A stretch of 64,000 nt of DNA, taken from an uncultured Coriobacteriaceae bacterium. Its GTDB lineage: Bacteria; Actinomycetota; Coriobacteriia; Coriobacteriales; Eggerthellaceae. Positions 26,368 through 33,935 of this stretch are shown here, in pieces. The stretch's first letter is position 1. The number at the start of each line of letters is the position of its first letter. Location: assembly GCA_902768975.1 (NCBI GenBank), contig CACXMZ010000005.1, positions 298,135-362,134 of the forward strand. The letters run 5' to 3'. The translations under genes and the position numbers were made by a program. The notes under the pieces are model-generated. The model was not told the origin of the DNA. It saw only the letters and a list, made by a program, of their open reading frames with translations, and did no database searches.

Positions 26368-26954
26368 TATTCTTCACCTGCCTCTGCGTCTGCTTCGGCT
26401 GCAACTTCGGCTTCGGCTTCTTCGGCAACTTCAGGAGCCTCTACTGGGGCTTCTTCAGTAGCTTCAGCAACAGGAGCTTCTTCGGCAACAGCTTCAGCAA
26501 CGGGGGCTTTTTCTTCAGCAGCAGCTTCTTTGGCTGCAACTTCTTCAGCAGCACGCTGAACGATCTTGCACTTAATAGGAAGCTTGTTAATAGCCAGACG
26601 GCAGGCTTCCTTGGCAGTGGTTTCGTCCACGCCGCCAATTTCAAACATGATGCGGCCCGGCTTTACCACGGCAACCCAAGCTTCGGGGTTGCCCTTACCA
26701 GAACCCATGCGGGTTTCAGCAGGCTTTTGGGTAATGGGCTTGTCGGGGAAGATGGTGATCCATACCTTGCCACCACGCTTCATTTCACGCGTCATGGCAA
26801 CACGGGCAGCTTCGATCTGGCGGTTGGTGATCCAGTGAGCTTCAAGAGCCTGGATACCCCATTCGCCATGATTGAGCTTGGTGTAGCCCTTGGCCTTGCC
26901 CTTCATGGAACCACGCTGCACCTTACGGTGCTTAACACGCTTAGGTACTAACAT
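26367..26954 (-). CDS. rplP: 50S ribosomal protein L16 with long acidic C-terminal tail
   Basis: 195 residues, where L16 is usually about 138. The core is intact: [50 protein letters not shown] in pieces, and [25 protein letters not shown]. From about residue 137 a tail of roughly 58 residues is almost only A, E, V and P (for example [20 protein letters not shown]). The frame runs straight into it and the rpmC start overlaps its stop, so it is not an annotation artefact. The ATG directly abuts the end of rpsC. The role of the tail is unknown; see the similar tail on L31. Confidence 0.95.
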   Translation of the reverse strand: MLVPKRVKHRKVQRGSMKGKAKGYTKLNHGEWGIQALEAHWITNRQIEAARVAMTREMKRGGKVWITIFPDKPITQKPAETRMGSGKGNPEAWVAVVKPGRIMFEIGGVDETTAKEACRLAINKLPIKCKIVQRAAEEVAAKEAAAEEKAPVAEAVAEEAPVAEATEEAPVEAPEVAEEAEAEVAAEADAEAGEE

Positions 26955-27664
26955 TAGCGGTTCCCCCTTTCGTTGCGACGGCCGCGGCCACCACGCGGAG
27001 CGGCGGAACCTTCCAGGGCAGGTTCAGGGGCTTTAGTGCCCGGCAGAACTTCGCCGTGATAGACCCACACCTGCACGCCAATGGCGCCCATGGTGGTTGC
27101 AGCGGTAGAGAAGCCATAGTCGATCTTGGCGCGCAGGGTGTGCAGGGGCACACGACCTTCGCGGTACCATTCACGACGGCTCATTTCAGCGCCACCCAGG
27201 CGGCCGGAGCACTGCACGCGGATGCCCTTGGCGCCGCTCTTACGAGCAGACTGAACAGCCTTGCGCATGGCGCGACGGAAAGCAACGCGGCCTTCCAGCT
27301 GTTCTGCCACGGACTGAGCAATGAGTACGGCGTCCAGTTCGGGGCGCTTCACTTCGATTACTTCAACGTCCACCTTGCCGTCGGCTACTTCATTGAGCTT
27401 CTTGCGCAGGGTGTCGATTTCAGCACCCTTCTTGCCAATGATGACGCCCGGACGAGCGGTGGTGATGATGACCTTTATCTTGTCGCCTGCGCGTTCGATT
27501 TCTACGCGAGAAACGGCAGCGCGTTCAAGATACTTGTCCAAGAACTTGCGAATGGCCAGGTCGTTTTCCAAGGTCTTCGCATAGTCTTTGTCGGAATACC
27601 AACGGCTACGCCAGTCTTCAATAACACCTACGCGGAAGCCAGTTGGGCTAACTTTCTGTCCCAT
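26954..27664 (-). CDS. rpsC: 30S ribosomal protein S3
   Basis: 236 residues. Begins [20 protein letters not shown], has a KH domain with [19 protein letters not shown], and the C-terminal S3 domain ([25 protein letters not shown] in pieces). A short basic end, [13 protein letters not shown], extends it slightly. S3 lines the mRNA entry tunnel. The ATG abuts the rplV stop. Confidence 0.97.
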   Translation of the reverse strand: MGQKVSPTGFRVGVIEDWRSRWYSDKDYAKTLENDLAIRKFLDKYLERAAVSRVEIERAGDKIKVIITTARPGVIIGKKGAEIDTLRKKLNEVADGKVDVEVIEVKRPELDAVLIAQSVAEQLEGRVAFRRAMRKAVQSARKSGAKGIRVQCSGRLGGAEMSRREWYREGRVPLHTLRAKIDYGFSTAATTMGAIGVQVWVYHGEVLPGTKAPEPALEGSAAPRGGRGRRNERGNR

Positions 27665-27666
27665 GA

Positions 27667-28008
27667 TTAAGCCTCCTCTCCGTTGGATACGATGACAGTG
27701 ATGTGGCTGGTGCGCTTGCGAATGCGCGAAGCGGAACCCTTAGCACGCGGGCGATAACGCTTCAGCGTGGGGCCTTCGTCTACATAGCAGGCCTTAACCA
27801 CCAGGTTGTTTACGTTGGCATGCTGGTTGTGTTCGGCATTTGCCACGGCGGAGTTGAGCGTCTTTTCGACGACTTCAGCCACTGCACGGTTGGTAAATGC
27901 GAGCACTTCGCGAGCTTGCATAACGCTCTTGCCGCGAATCTGGTCCACCACAATACGGGCCTTGCGGGGGGACACGCGCACAAACTTTGAAACAGCTTTA
28001 ACTTCCAT
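27667..28008 (-). CDS. rplV: 50S ribosomal protein L22
   Basis: 113 residues, with [20 protein letters not shown] at the N-terminus and the C-terminal signature [18 protein letters not shown](R)KRTSHI. Lines the polypeptide exit tunnel. In S10-operon order, 14 nt behind rpsS. Confidence 0.97.
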   Translation of the reverse strand: MEVKAVSKFVRVSPRKARIVVDQIRGKSVMQAREVLAFTNRAVAEVVEKTLNSAVANAEHNQHANVNNLVVKACYVDEGPTLKRYRPRAKGSASRIRKRTSHITVIVSNGEEA

Positions 28009-28022
28009 TGCTTACCCCCTTC

Positions 28023-28292
28023 TTACTTCTTGCCCGAACCTGCATGGCCACGGAAGGTACGCGTCGGGGCGAATTCGCCCAGCTTGTGCCCTACCATGGA
28101 TTCAGTGATGTATACCGGAACATGCTTGCGCCCGTCATGGACGGCGATGGTGTGACCGACCATTTCGGGGAAGATGGTGCTTGAACGCGACCAGGTTTTG
28201 ACGACGTCCTTTGTACCTGCTTCATTCATCGCTTCGATGCGACCAAGAAGGCGTGGTTCCACAAAGGGGCCTTTCTTTAAACTTCTACTCAA
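28023..28292 (-). CDS. rpsS: 30S ribosomal protein S19
   Basis: 89 residues, starting [19 protein letters not shown] and containing [21 protein letters not shown] and [19 protein letters not shown]. Binds 16S rRNA in the 30S head. Follows rplB by 18 nt. Confidence 0.97.
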   Translation of the reverse strand: MSRSLKKGPFVEPRLLGRIEAMNEAGTKDVVKTWSRSSTIFPEMVGHTIAVHDGRKHVPVYITESMVGHKLGEFAPTRTFRGHAGSGKK

Positions 28293-28310
28293 TTTAAGTC
28301 TCCTTCTTGA

Positions 28311-29141
28311 TTACTTCTTACGACGACGGATGATCAGGCGGTTCGACGCCTTCTTCTTGTTGCGAGTGCGATGACCCTTGGTGGGCACGCCCCACGGAGT
28401 AACGGGATGACGACCAGCAGACTTGTTCTTGCCTTCGCCACCGCCGTGCGGGTGGTCGACCGGGTTCATAACCGTACCGCGAACGGTCGGGCGGACGCCC
28501 ATCCAACGCTTGCGGCCAGCCTTACCAATCTTGATGTTGGAATGTTCGGCGTTGCCTACTTCACCGATGGTAGCGCGGCAGGTAACCAGCACGCGGCGCA
28601 TTTCCGAAGAAGGCATACGCAGAACGGCATAGTCGCCTTCCTTGGCCATGAGCTGGATAGACGTGCCAGCGCTGCGGGCCAGAGCAGCACCCTTGCCGGG
28701 CTGCAGTTCCACCGCGTGGATAAGCGTACCAACGGGGATGGCGGAAAGCGGCATGGCGTTGCCGGGCTTGATGTCGCAGTCGGTGCCAGAAAGCACGGTG
28801 TCGCCCACATTGAGGCCCTTGGGGTGCAGGATGTAGCGCTTGTCGCCGTCGGCGTAGTGCAGAAGAGCGATGCGCGAGCTGCGGTTCGGGTCGTACTCGA
28901 TGGTGGCAACCTTGGCGGGCACGCCGTCCTTGTTGCGCTTAAAGTCGATGATGCGGTAACGACGCTTGGCGCCGCCGCCCTGGTGGCGCGTGGTGATGCG
29001 CCCATTGTTGTTGCGCCCTGCCTTCTTTGGCAGCGCAGTCAACAGCGACTTCTCGGGCGTGGTTGTAGTGATTTCCGCAAAGTCGGAAACCGTCTGGAAC
29101 CTACGTCCTGGCGAAGTCGGCTTGAATTGCTTGACTCCCAT
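28311..29141 (-). CDS. rplB: 50S ribosomal protein L2
   Basis: 276 residues, full length: [22 protein letters not shown] near the N-terminus in pieces, and the C-terminal peptidyl-transferase signature [13 protein letters not shown]. It is the first gene of this ribosomal operon in the window. The rpsJ, rplC, rplD and rplW genes that normally precede it are absent; instead a structured leader and a candidate promoter lie upstream, then a glycosyltransferase gene. Confidence 0.97.
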   Translation of the reverse strand: MGVKQFKPTSPGRRFQTVSDFAEITTTTPEKSLLTALPKKAGRNNNGRITTRHQGGGAKRRYRIIDFKRNKDGVPAKVATIEYDPNRSSRIALLHYADGDKRYILHPKGLNVGDTVLSGTDCDIKPGNAMPLSAIPVGTLIHAVELQPGKGAALARSAGTSIQLMAKEGDYAVLRMPSSEMRRVLVTCRATIGEVGNAEHSNIKIGKAGRKRWMGVRPTVRGTVMNPVDHPHGGGEGKNKSAGRHPVTPWGVPTKGHRTRNKKKASNRLIIRRRKK

Positions 29142-29159
29142 ACTAATCCTTTCTTAAAG

Positions 29160-29302
29160 TCACTTTGTGGTGGACTCCTCACCGCGACCAGGGAGTAAAG
29201 GAAAGCTCCTTAGTGCGACTCCAGTCCTACCACGCGCCCGGGCGTGTCCATACACGTGCAGACGCAAATGAAAAGTTTAACTTCCCCGCTATTCAGTTGC
29301 AA
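29160..29302 (-). promoter_or_regulatory. Candidate promoter and folded leader of the rplB operon
   Basis: On the - strand TTGCAA (29297-29302) and TAAACT (29274-29279) are 17 bases apart, a plausible sigma-70 promoter about 130 nt before rplB. The leader between it and the ribosome site can fold: GTGGT and AGTCC/GGACT at the outside (about 29166-29175 with 29221-29232) and AGGAG/CTCC inside. The position suggests ribosomal-protein feedback control, which is inferred only. Confidence 0.5.
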
Positions 29303-29330
29303 GAATTATTTTTTCGCACACATTTCGTAC

Positions 29331-29374
29331 AAAAGGCAGTACGAGCAGGCTTTGCTTGTGCGAAGCCCCGTACT
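29331..29374 (-). terminator. Terminator behind the GT8 glycosyltransferase gene
   Basis: AGTACG/CGTACT (29339-29344 with 29369-29374), with GGCTT/AAGCC inside, is followed on the - strand by GCCTTTTG. It overlaps the glycosyltransferase stop codon and ends that operon before the rplB promoter. Confidence 0.6.
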
Positions 29375-30458
29375 AGTAACCCTGGGTATTCAGTTGGCGG
29401 TACACCCAATAACCAAGATCGCGCAAGGACGAACCGGGTGGTGCAACAATACCTGCCAGGGGCACAATGAGGCGATATTTCCAGAAGTCACTAATGCGCC
29501 TGGTACGGCGGCTGGCCGCACGGCGCGATTCTTCCTGCATATTTAATAGTTCGGCGTAATAGGGGCAATACTGGGCATATTTCCAGAAATATTCGCCCAT
29601 GTCTACGTCGCCGAACTCCCAGGGCTTATTTTCTGGGCCCGCATAATGAATAATGTAGGGCTGCGTGCGTGCCAGGTCATAGGCTACGCGCAATTCCGCC
29701 GGCGCTTCCGCAATAATATAGGTGCGGCGCAGGCGCTGCCAGTCTATGAGCGTGTTCCAGGCCATATTCACGTAGCGCACGCGGCCTGCACACAGGTAAT
29801 TCAGTACGTCCTGGTCGAGCAGGGGCCATTCCTGGCTGGCTGCTAGCTGGAGCATTTCTTCCGACGTGTAGCTTGCTCGGAAGGCGTCCAGGTTCAAAAG
29901 TAGCACGCCCGCCTGGAAATAGGTTTCAGGCTTGACCTGCGGCAGGTGCGCGTCCATGAAGGCGCGGCGCGTGGGGTCGAAGCCACAATACTGCCCTGCC
30001 GTGTCGGGGTCGTGGGCGGCGGCCACCAGGTAGCCTTCCACGTCAGTGTCGAAAAGTTCGGCAACGTCGTGGTTTACCGTGATGTCGGCGTCGAGGTAAA
30101 GGGCCTTCTTGCACCACGGAGCCAGTTCAGGAATAAGCAAGCGGAAATAGGTTTCTATGCGGAAGTGGCCAAACTGACGCAGGCCCGCGAAACGGCCCAT
30201 GTTTGCCGAAAAGTCGCAGAAGCGCAGGGAGATGTTTTCAACCGCCACCTGGGCGCGCAGGGTTTCCTGGGCGGCTTCGGGGATGTCACTTGCCAAAATG
30301 ATGATGTCGTAGCGCCTGTTGGCGGATGCGTTTTCGCACAGCGATTGCAGCACGCACGACATGACGGGGACGAAGCGCGCGTTCGCCGAAAAGAAAACGA
30401 CGACGTCTTCTTCGTCGCCAAAGGCAGGACCGAGTACCAGTTCAGTTGAATTGGGCAT
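29373..30458 (-). CDS. GT8-family glycosyltransferase (general stress/LgtC-like)
   Basis: 361 residues. The N-terminus has VVFFSANARFVPVMSCVLQSL, the donor-nucleotide region of GT-A fold family 8. The metal-binding DxD motif is in KKALYLDADITVNHD (about residue 130), followed by YFQAGVLLLNLDAFR and DQDVLNYL, and the family's HYAGPENKPWEF near residue 285. It probably transfers a sugar to a cell-surface glycan or lipid. The ATG overlaps the stop of the upstream flippase-like gene (TAATG), so the two work together. Donor and acceptor cannot be read from sequence. Confidence 0.86.
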   Translation of the reverse strand: MPNSTELVLGPAFGDEEDVVVFFSANARFVPVMSCVLQSLCENASANRRYDIIILASDIPEAAQETLRAQVAVENISLRFCDFSANMGRFAGLRQFGHFRIETYFRLLIPELAPWCKKALYLDADITVNHDVAELFDTDVEGYLVAAAHDPDTAGQYCGFDPTRRAFMDAHLPQVKPETYFQAGVLLLNLDAFRASYTSEEMLQLAASQEWPLLDQDVLNYLCAGRVRYVNMAWNTLIDWQRLRRTYIIAEAPAELRVAYDLARTQPYIIHYAGPENKPWEFGDVDMGEYFWKYAQYCPYYAELLNMQEESRRAASRRTRRISDFWKYRLIVPLAGIVAPPGSSLRDLGYWVYRQLNTQGY

Positions 30459-32059
30459 TAGGCATCGGGTTCTTCGTCGAATAGTTCTTGCATTGACACA
30501 AGATTATAGTCCAGATCCAGGTCGAGCTTTTCGATGGATTCTTCTTCAGCCTTTTCCTTCGCAATAAGAGCGGTAAGGTCCTGGGTATTCGCGCCCGCTG
30601 CCAAGGCCGAAACGGTTTCACTTGCTGGGTACTGCGCCACGATGCCCTCTTCCTGGGTTTTAAGCAAGGGCGAAGTCCAGGGCGTTTGGCGGCTGAATAC
30701 GTCGCGCTTCCAAATGAGCCAGGCGGCGAAGGCAAGGATGGGAATACCAACCTGGTATATGCCCAAGTAAATTTCCATACCGCCCAAAAGGATGAGCATG
30801 GTTACCGAAATAATCCAGCCCGTACGCCAGCGCATGGCAAGCATGGCCGCCAGCACCAGCAAGATAACGCCTTCCATAATATGCATGAAGTCGAAGGACG
30901 CAACCGGCATGGGCCAGTCGGAAAATTCCACGAACTGCGTGAGCATGCGATACGGCAAAAGCAGGTCCGAAAAAGCAGTCAGGCCAATGTTGACCAAACC
31001 GAGGATGCCCATAATGGTGGCAGAAACCCAGGCGACGTCTTTGTTCTTGTCTTCGATCGTGGGTTCCTTCTTGTCCTTGAAGAAGTCGGTCTGCGAAAGG
31101 CACAGGGCGCCCGCAATGAAGGGCAGCCACAACATAATGCCGCGATACACGAGCGCAATAGCGGCACTGGTTGCAATGGTGCAGCCATAGGCGGTAAGCA
31201 TGGCCGTAATGACCGCTTCAGTAATGCCAATGCCCTGGGGTGTGGGCGAAAGCTGGATGGAAACCGCCGCCAGCGAAAATGCCGCAATGAGCGGAATAAC
31301 CTGGTCGTAACCAAAGGCAAAGCCCACAGCTACCAGGCACGCGCAGTTAAAGGTTGCCGAAAGTGTGGCGTAGGCAATGGTGACCACTACCCCGCTGGGG
31401 TTGCTGAGCAGCAGCTTGGAAGAAGTGACGAAAGATTCGGCCACGCCGCTTCCCCAGCCTGGTGCCAAGTTGCGATTGAAGGTTTTTAGGACGCGGCGCG
31501 CCACGCCTTCAACCCAGCGGAACAGGGCATGCAGGGCGCCGGGCTTGAAATGCGCAAGCACGAAAAAGCTGCACAGTATGCCAAGCGTGCCAATGAGTAG
31601 CAGCGAACCAATGAGGAACAAGGTGTTCATGGTGCCGTAGAAGAACAGCAGCAGCATGCCTACGATAGACACAATGAGCAAGGCTGCAAAGTAACCAATT
31701 TGGGTAAGCACCGCGCCACTGGTGGCAATGCCGATGTCGCCACTCTTGCGGCGGGCGTCGTCTATGATGAATGCTACACCCGTCGCGCCCGAAAACAGGC
31801 AGAAGGTGTTAATGAATACCAGACCCAACACCAGGTAGACGTTTTGCATAACGCCCGTCTTCAGCTTCACGGTTTCAAATGCCGCGTTATAAGAAGCACC
31901 CTGGGTGAGGTAGCGCAGCACGGTAACTACAACGGCAATGGAAAGCGGGAGCAGTTCGCCATGAACTACGGTGTTCGCGAATTCGCTCATGAGGGCAGCA
32001 TTGCCAATAAGGAAAGAAACGGCAAGAATCGCCACAATAATAAGCAGCGCTTTTTTCAT
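30458..32059 (-). CDS. Flippase-like integral membrane protein (UPF0104/LPG-synthase-like TM domain)
   Basis: 533 residues from the ATG at 32059, chosen because agggag precedes it and the protein then starts MKKALLIIVAILAVSFLIGN. Roughly a dozen hydrophobic segments follow. The family pattern FSLAAVSIQLSPTPQGIGITEAVITAM (read in pieces near residue 270) is that of the lysylphosphatidylglycerol synthetase TM/YbhN group. A second cluster of hydrophobic helices and an acidic cytoplasmic tail ending in LFDEEPDA complete it. There is no GNAT-like synthase domain, so lipid or glycolipid translocation with the coupled GT8 enzyme is more likely than lysyl transfer. Confidence 0.75.
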   Translation of the reverse strand: MKKALLIIVAILAVSFLIGNAALMSEFANTVVHGELLPLSIAVVVTVLRYLTQGASYNAAFETVKLKTGVMQNVYLVLGLVFINTFCLFSGATGVAFIIDDARRKSGDIGIATSGAVLTQIGYFAALLIVSIVGMLLLFFYGTMNTLFLIGSLLLIGTLGILCSFFVLAHFKPGALHALFRWVEGVARRVLKTFNRNLAPGWGSGVAESFVTSSKLLLSNPSGVVVTIAYATLSATFNCACLVAVGFAFGYDQVIPLIAAFSLAAVSIQLSPTPQGIGITEAVITAMLTAYGCTIATSAAIALVYRGIMLWLPFIAGALCLSQTDFFKDKKEPTIEDKNKDVAWVSATIMGILGLVNIGLTAFSDLLLPYRMLTQFVEFSDWPMPVASFDFMHIMEGVILLVLAAMLAMRWRTGWIISVTMLILLGGMEIYLGIYQVGIPILAFAAWLIWKRDVFSRQTPWTSPLLKTQEEGIVAQYPASETVSALAAGANTQDLTALIAKEKAEEESIEKLDLDLDYNLVSMQELFDEEPDA

Positions 32060-32293
32060 CCCGCTCCCTTCTGTAGACAATACGTCGTAGGCGCCCCATT
32101 GCGCACACGCAAAAATAAGCCCATAGGCCACTTCGGTGAAATTATACCCTGTTTGGCGGCATGAATACTGGCTACATACAGGTAACAAAACCAGTAATAT
32201 ATTTATACGTTCCCTTATGCAAACATATATAGAATACCGTTTCTAACGTGCTAGAATATGTCGATATTTTTACAACCAATCAAGGAGAAACCC

Positions 32294-33376
32294 ATGAGCC
32301 GTGTATACAACTTTTCCGCAGGTCCCGCCGTGCTGCCTGAAAGCGTGTTGAAAGAAGCCGCTGAAGAAATGCTCGATTACCGTGGTTGCGGTATGAGCGT
32401 CATGGAAATGAGCCACCGAAGTGCTGCGTTCCAGCAGATTATCGACGAAGCCGAAGCCGACCTGCGCGAACTCATGGGCATTCCGGAAAACTACAAGGTG
32501 CTCTTTATTCAAGGTGGCGCAACCATGCAGTTCGCTGCCATTCCGCTGAACCTGAAACGCAACGGCGTGTTTGACTACATCGTAAGTGGTTCGTGGTCGA
32601 AGAAGGCCCTGGAAGAAGCAGGGCGCTTTGGCGAAGCACGCTGCCTGGCGTCTTCGAAGGACGGCAACTTCAGCTACGTGCCCAACGTGGACGAGCTTTC
32701 CTTTAGCCCCGAAGCGGACTACGTGTACATTTGCCAGAACGAAACCATCTATGGCACACGCTACCCCAAGCTGCCAGAAACGGGCAACGTTCCCCTGGTG
32801 GCCGACGTAAGTTCCTGCTTCTTAAGCGAACCGATCGATGTTGAAAAGTACGGTGTCATCTATGGCGGCGTGCAGAAAAATGTGGGACCCGCGGGCATGG
32901 CCATTGTCATTGTGCGCGAAGACCTTATCCCCACCGAGGACCTGCCCGACGTGCCGCTCATGCTGCAGTGGCGCACCTACACCGAAAACGGCAACATGTA
33001 CAACACGCCCCCCTGCTACACCATTTACATCTGCGGCAAGGTGTTCAAGTGGATCAAGGCGCAAGGCGGGCTTGAAGGCATGAAGCGCATCAACGAAGAA
33101 AAGGCTGCTCTGCTTTACGACTATCTGGATTCCAGCAACCTGTTCAAGGCCACCGTCAAAGGCGCCGACCGTTCCATCATGAACGTGCCCTTCGTAACGG
33201 GTTCAGACGAACTGGACGCCGAATTCGTGAAAGCTGCCAAGGCGGCAGGTATCGAAAACATCAAGGGGCATCGCAGCGTTGGTGGGATGCGTGCTTCCAT
33301 CTACAACGCCATGCCGCTTGCGGGCGTGCAGGCGCTCGTGGACTTCATGCGTGAATTCGAACAGCAACACTCATAA
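32294..33376 (+). CDS. serC: Phosphoserine aminotransferase
   Basis: 360 residues from the ATG at 32294, with aaggag seven bases upstream. PLP enzyme of serine synthesis (3-phosphohydroxypyruvate to phosphoserine), also used in vitamin B6 synthesis. Begins RVYNFSAGPAVLPESV; the PLP lysine is in YGGVQKNVGPAG near residue 196; the substrate-binding HRSVGGMRASIYNAMP lies near the end. It stands alone on the + strand, divergent from the flippase operon. A TAGAAT -10-like sequence lies about 35 nt upstream. Element A begins about 40 nt after the stop. Confidence 0.95.
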   Translation: MSRVYNFSAGPAVLPESVLKEAAEEMLDYRGCGMSVMEMSHRSAAFQQIIDEAEADLRELMGIPENYKVLFIQGGATMQFAAIPLNLKRNGVFDYIVSGSWSKKALEEAGRFGEARCLASSKDGNFSYVPNVDELSFSPEADYVYICQNETIYGTRYPKLPETGNVPLVADVSSCFLSEPIDVEKYGVIYGGVQKNVGPAGMAIVIVREDLIPTEDLPDVPLMLQWRTYTENGNMYNTPPCYTIYICGKVFKWIKAQGGLEGMKRINEEKAALLYDYLDSSNLFKATVKGADRSIMNVPFVTGSDELDAEFVKAAKAAGIENIKGHRSVGGMRASIYNAMPLAGVQALVDFMREFEQQHS

Positions 33377-33415
33377 GACCTGTCGTACACCTTGCACTTC
33401 GCGTCGAGCTTGCTA

Positions 33416-33582
33416 CAGGTGGGCTTGAATCGCGACCGCTTCCGCTGTTCAAGAAAAAGCCCATTTAGGGCTTTTTCTTTCATGCGCTCTCGCTTGACGC
33501 TCGTCAACATTTAAGGTGCAATTTTCGGCAACAGCGAAAATTGCGATATTTGAACTCACGACATCGCTTTCAAGCCCACCTG
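33416..33582 (-). ncRNA. Three-hairpin intergenic element, copy A (candidate structured RNA)
   Basis: Outer stem: CAGGTGGGCTTGAA (33416-33429) with TTCAAGCCCACCTG (33569-33582). Closing stem: GTTCAA/TTGAAC (33447-33452 with 33550-33555). Three hairpins inside: 33453-33477 (GAAAAAGCCC/GGGCTTTTTC), 33494-33507 (TTGACG/CGTCAA) and 33518-33544 (a 10-bp GCAATTTTCG stem). The core is nearly identical to the reverse complement of copy B, but the outer stem is unrelated in sequence. Reading on the - strand, the GAAAAAGCCC hairpin comes last and could be the element's own terminator; reading with serC, it would terminate serC. Confidence 0.6.
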
Positions 33583-33650
33583 CTCGCAAAGCTAAAGGGT
33601 GCCAATCGATGTCTTCTAAAGGAAGCTCGAAAAATGACTCCCAGCTTCCT

Positions 33651-33935
33651 TTATACCCTCCCGCGTTCGAAGGTGCGGCGTTTGCGGACTTTTTTGGGTT
33701 CGCGGAAGTCGAGTTGGGGCTGGAAGTAGTCGCTTGCTTCTTCGGTGCCTGATACCAGTTCTATAGAGTCAATGACCCACGAAAGCGCTTCGTTGCCAAA
33801 TTCTTCGAGCATCTTGATGCGCGCGTCAGTGGCATTCTTTTTGCTCCCAGCGTTATGTTCGCTTTCGAATTCAAAGGTGCCATTAACAGGGTTAGCCCCA
33901 TGCGGCGAAACATAATGCGCTTTATAGGTTTTCAT
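33651..33935 (-). CDS. Small conserved-looking protein coupled to rpoD
   Basis: 94 residues, not recognised. It begins [19 protein letters not shown] and is soluble, with a basic end (REPKKVRKRRTFERGRV). The opening resembles small phage/plasmid-type 'extended to host' proteins only vaguely, so no function is offered. Its ATG overlaps the rpoD stop (TAATG), so it is probably co-translated with the main sigma factor. Codon use looks like that of the neighbours. Confidence 0.6.
   Translation of the reverse strand: MKTYKAHYVSPHGANPVNGTFEFESEHNAGSKKNATDARIKMLEEFGNEALSWVIDSIELVSGTEEASDYFQPQLDFREPKKVRKRRTFERGRV

Noticed and set aside
29142..29372. Hidden or degraded rplW/rplD upstream of rplB
   Set aside because: The gap was read in all frames and contains no ribosomal-protein-like segment.
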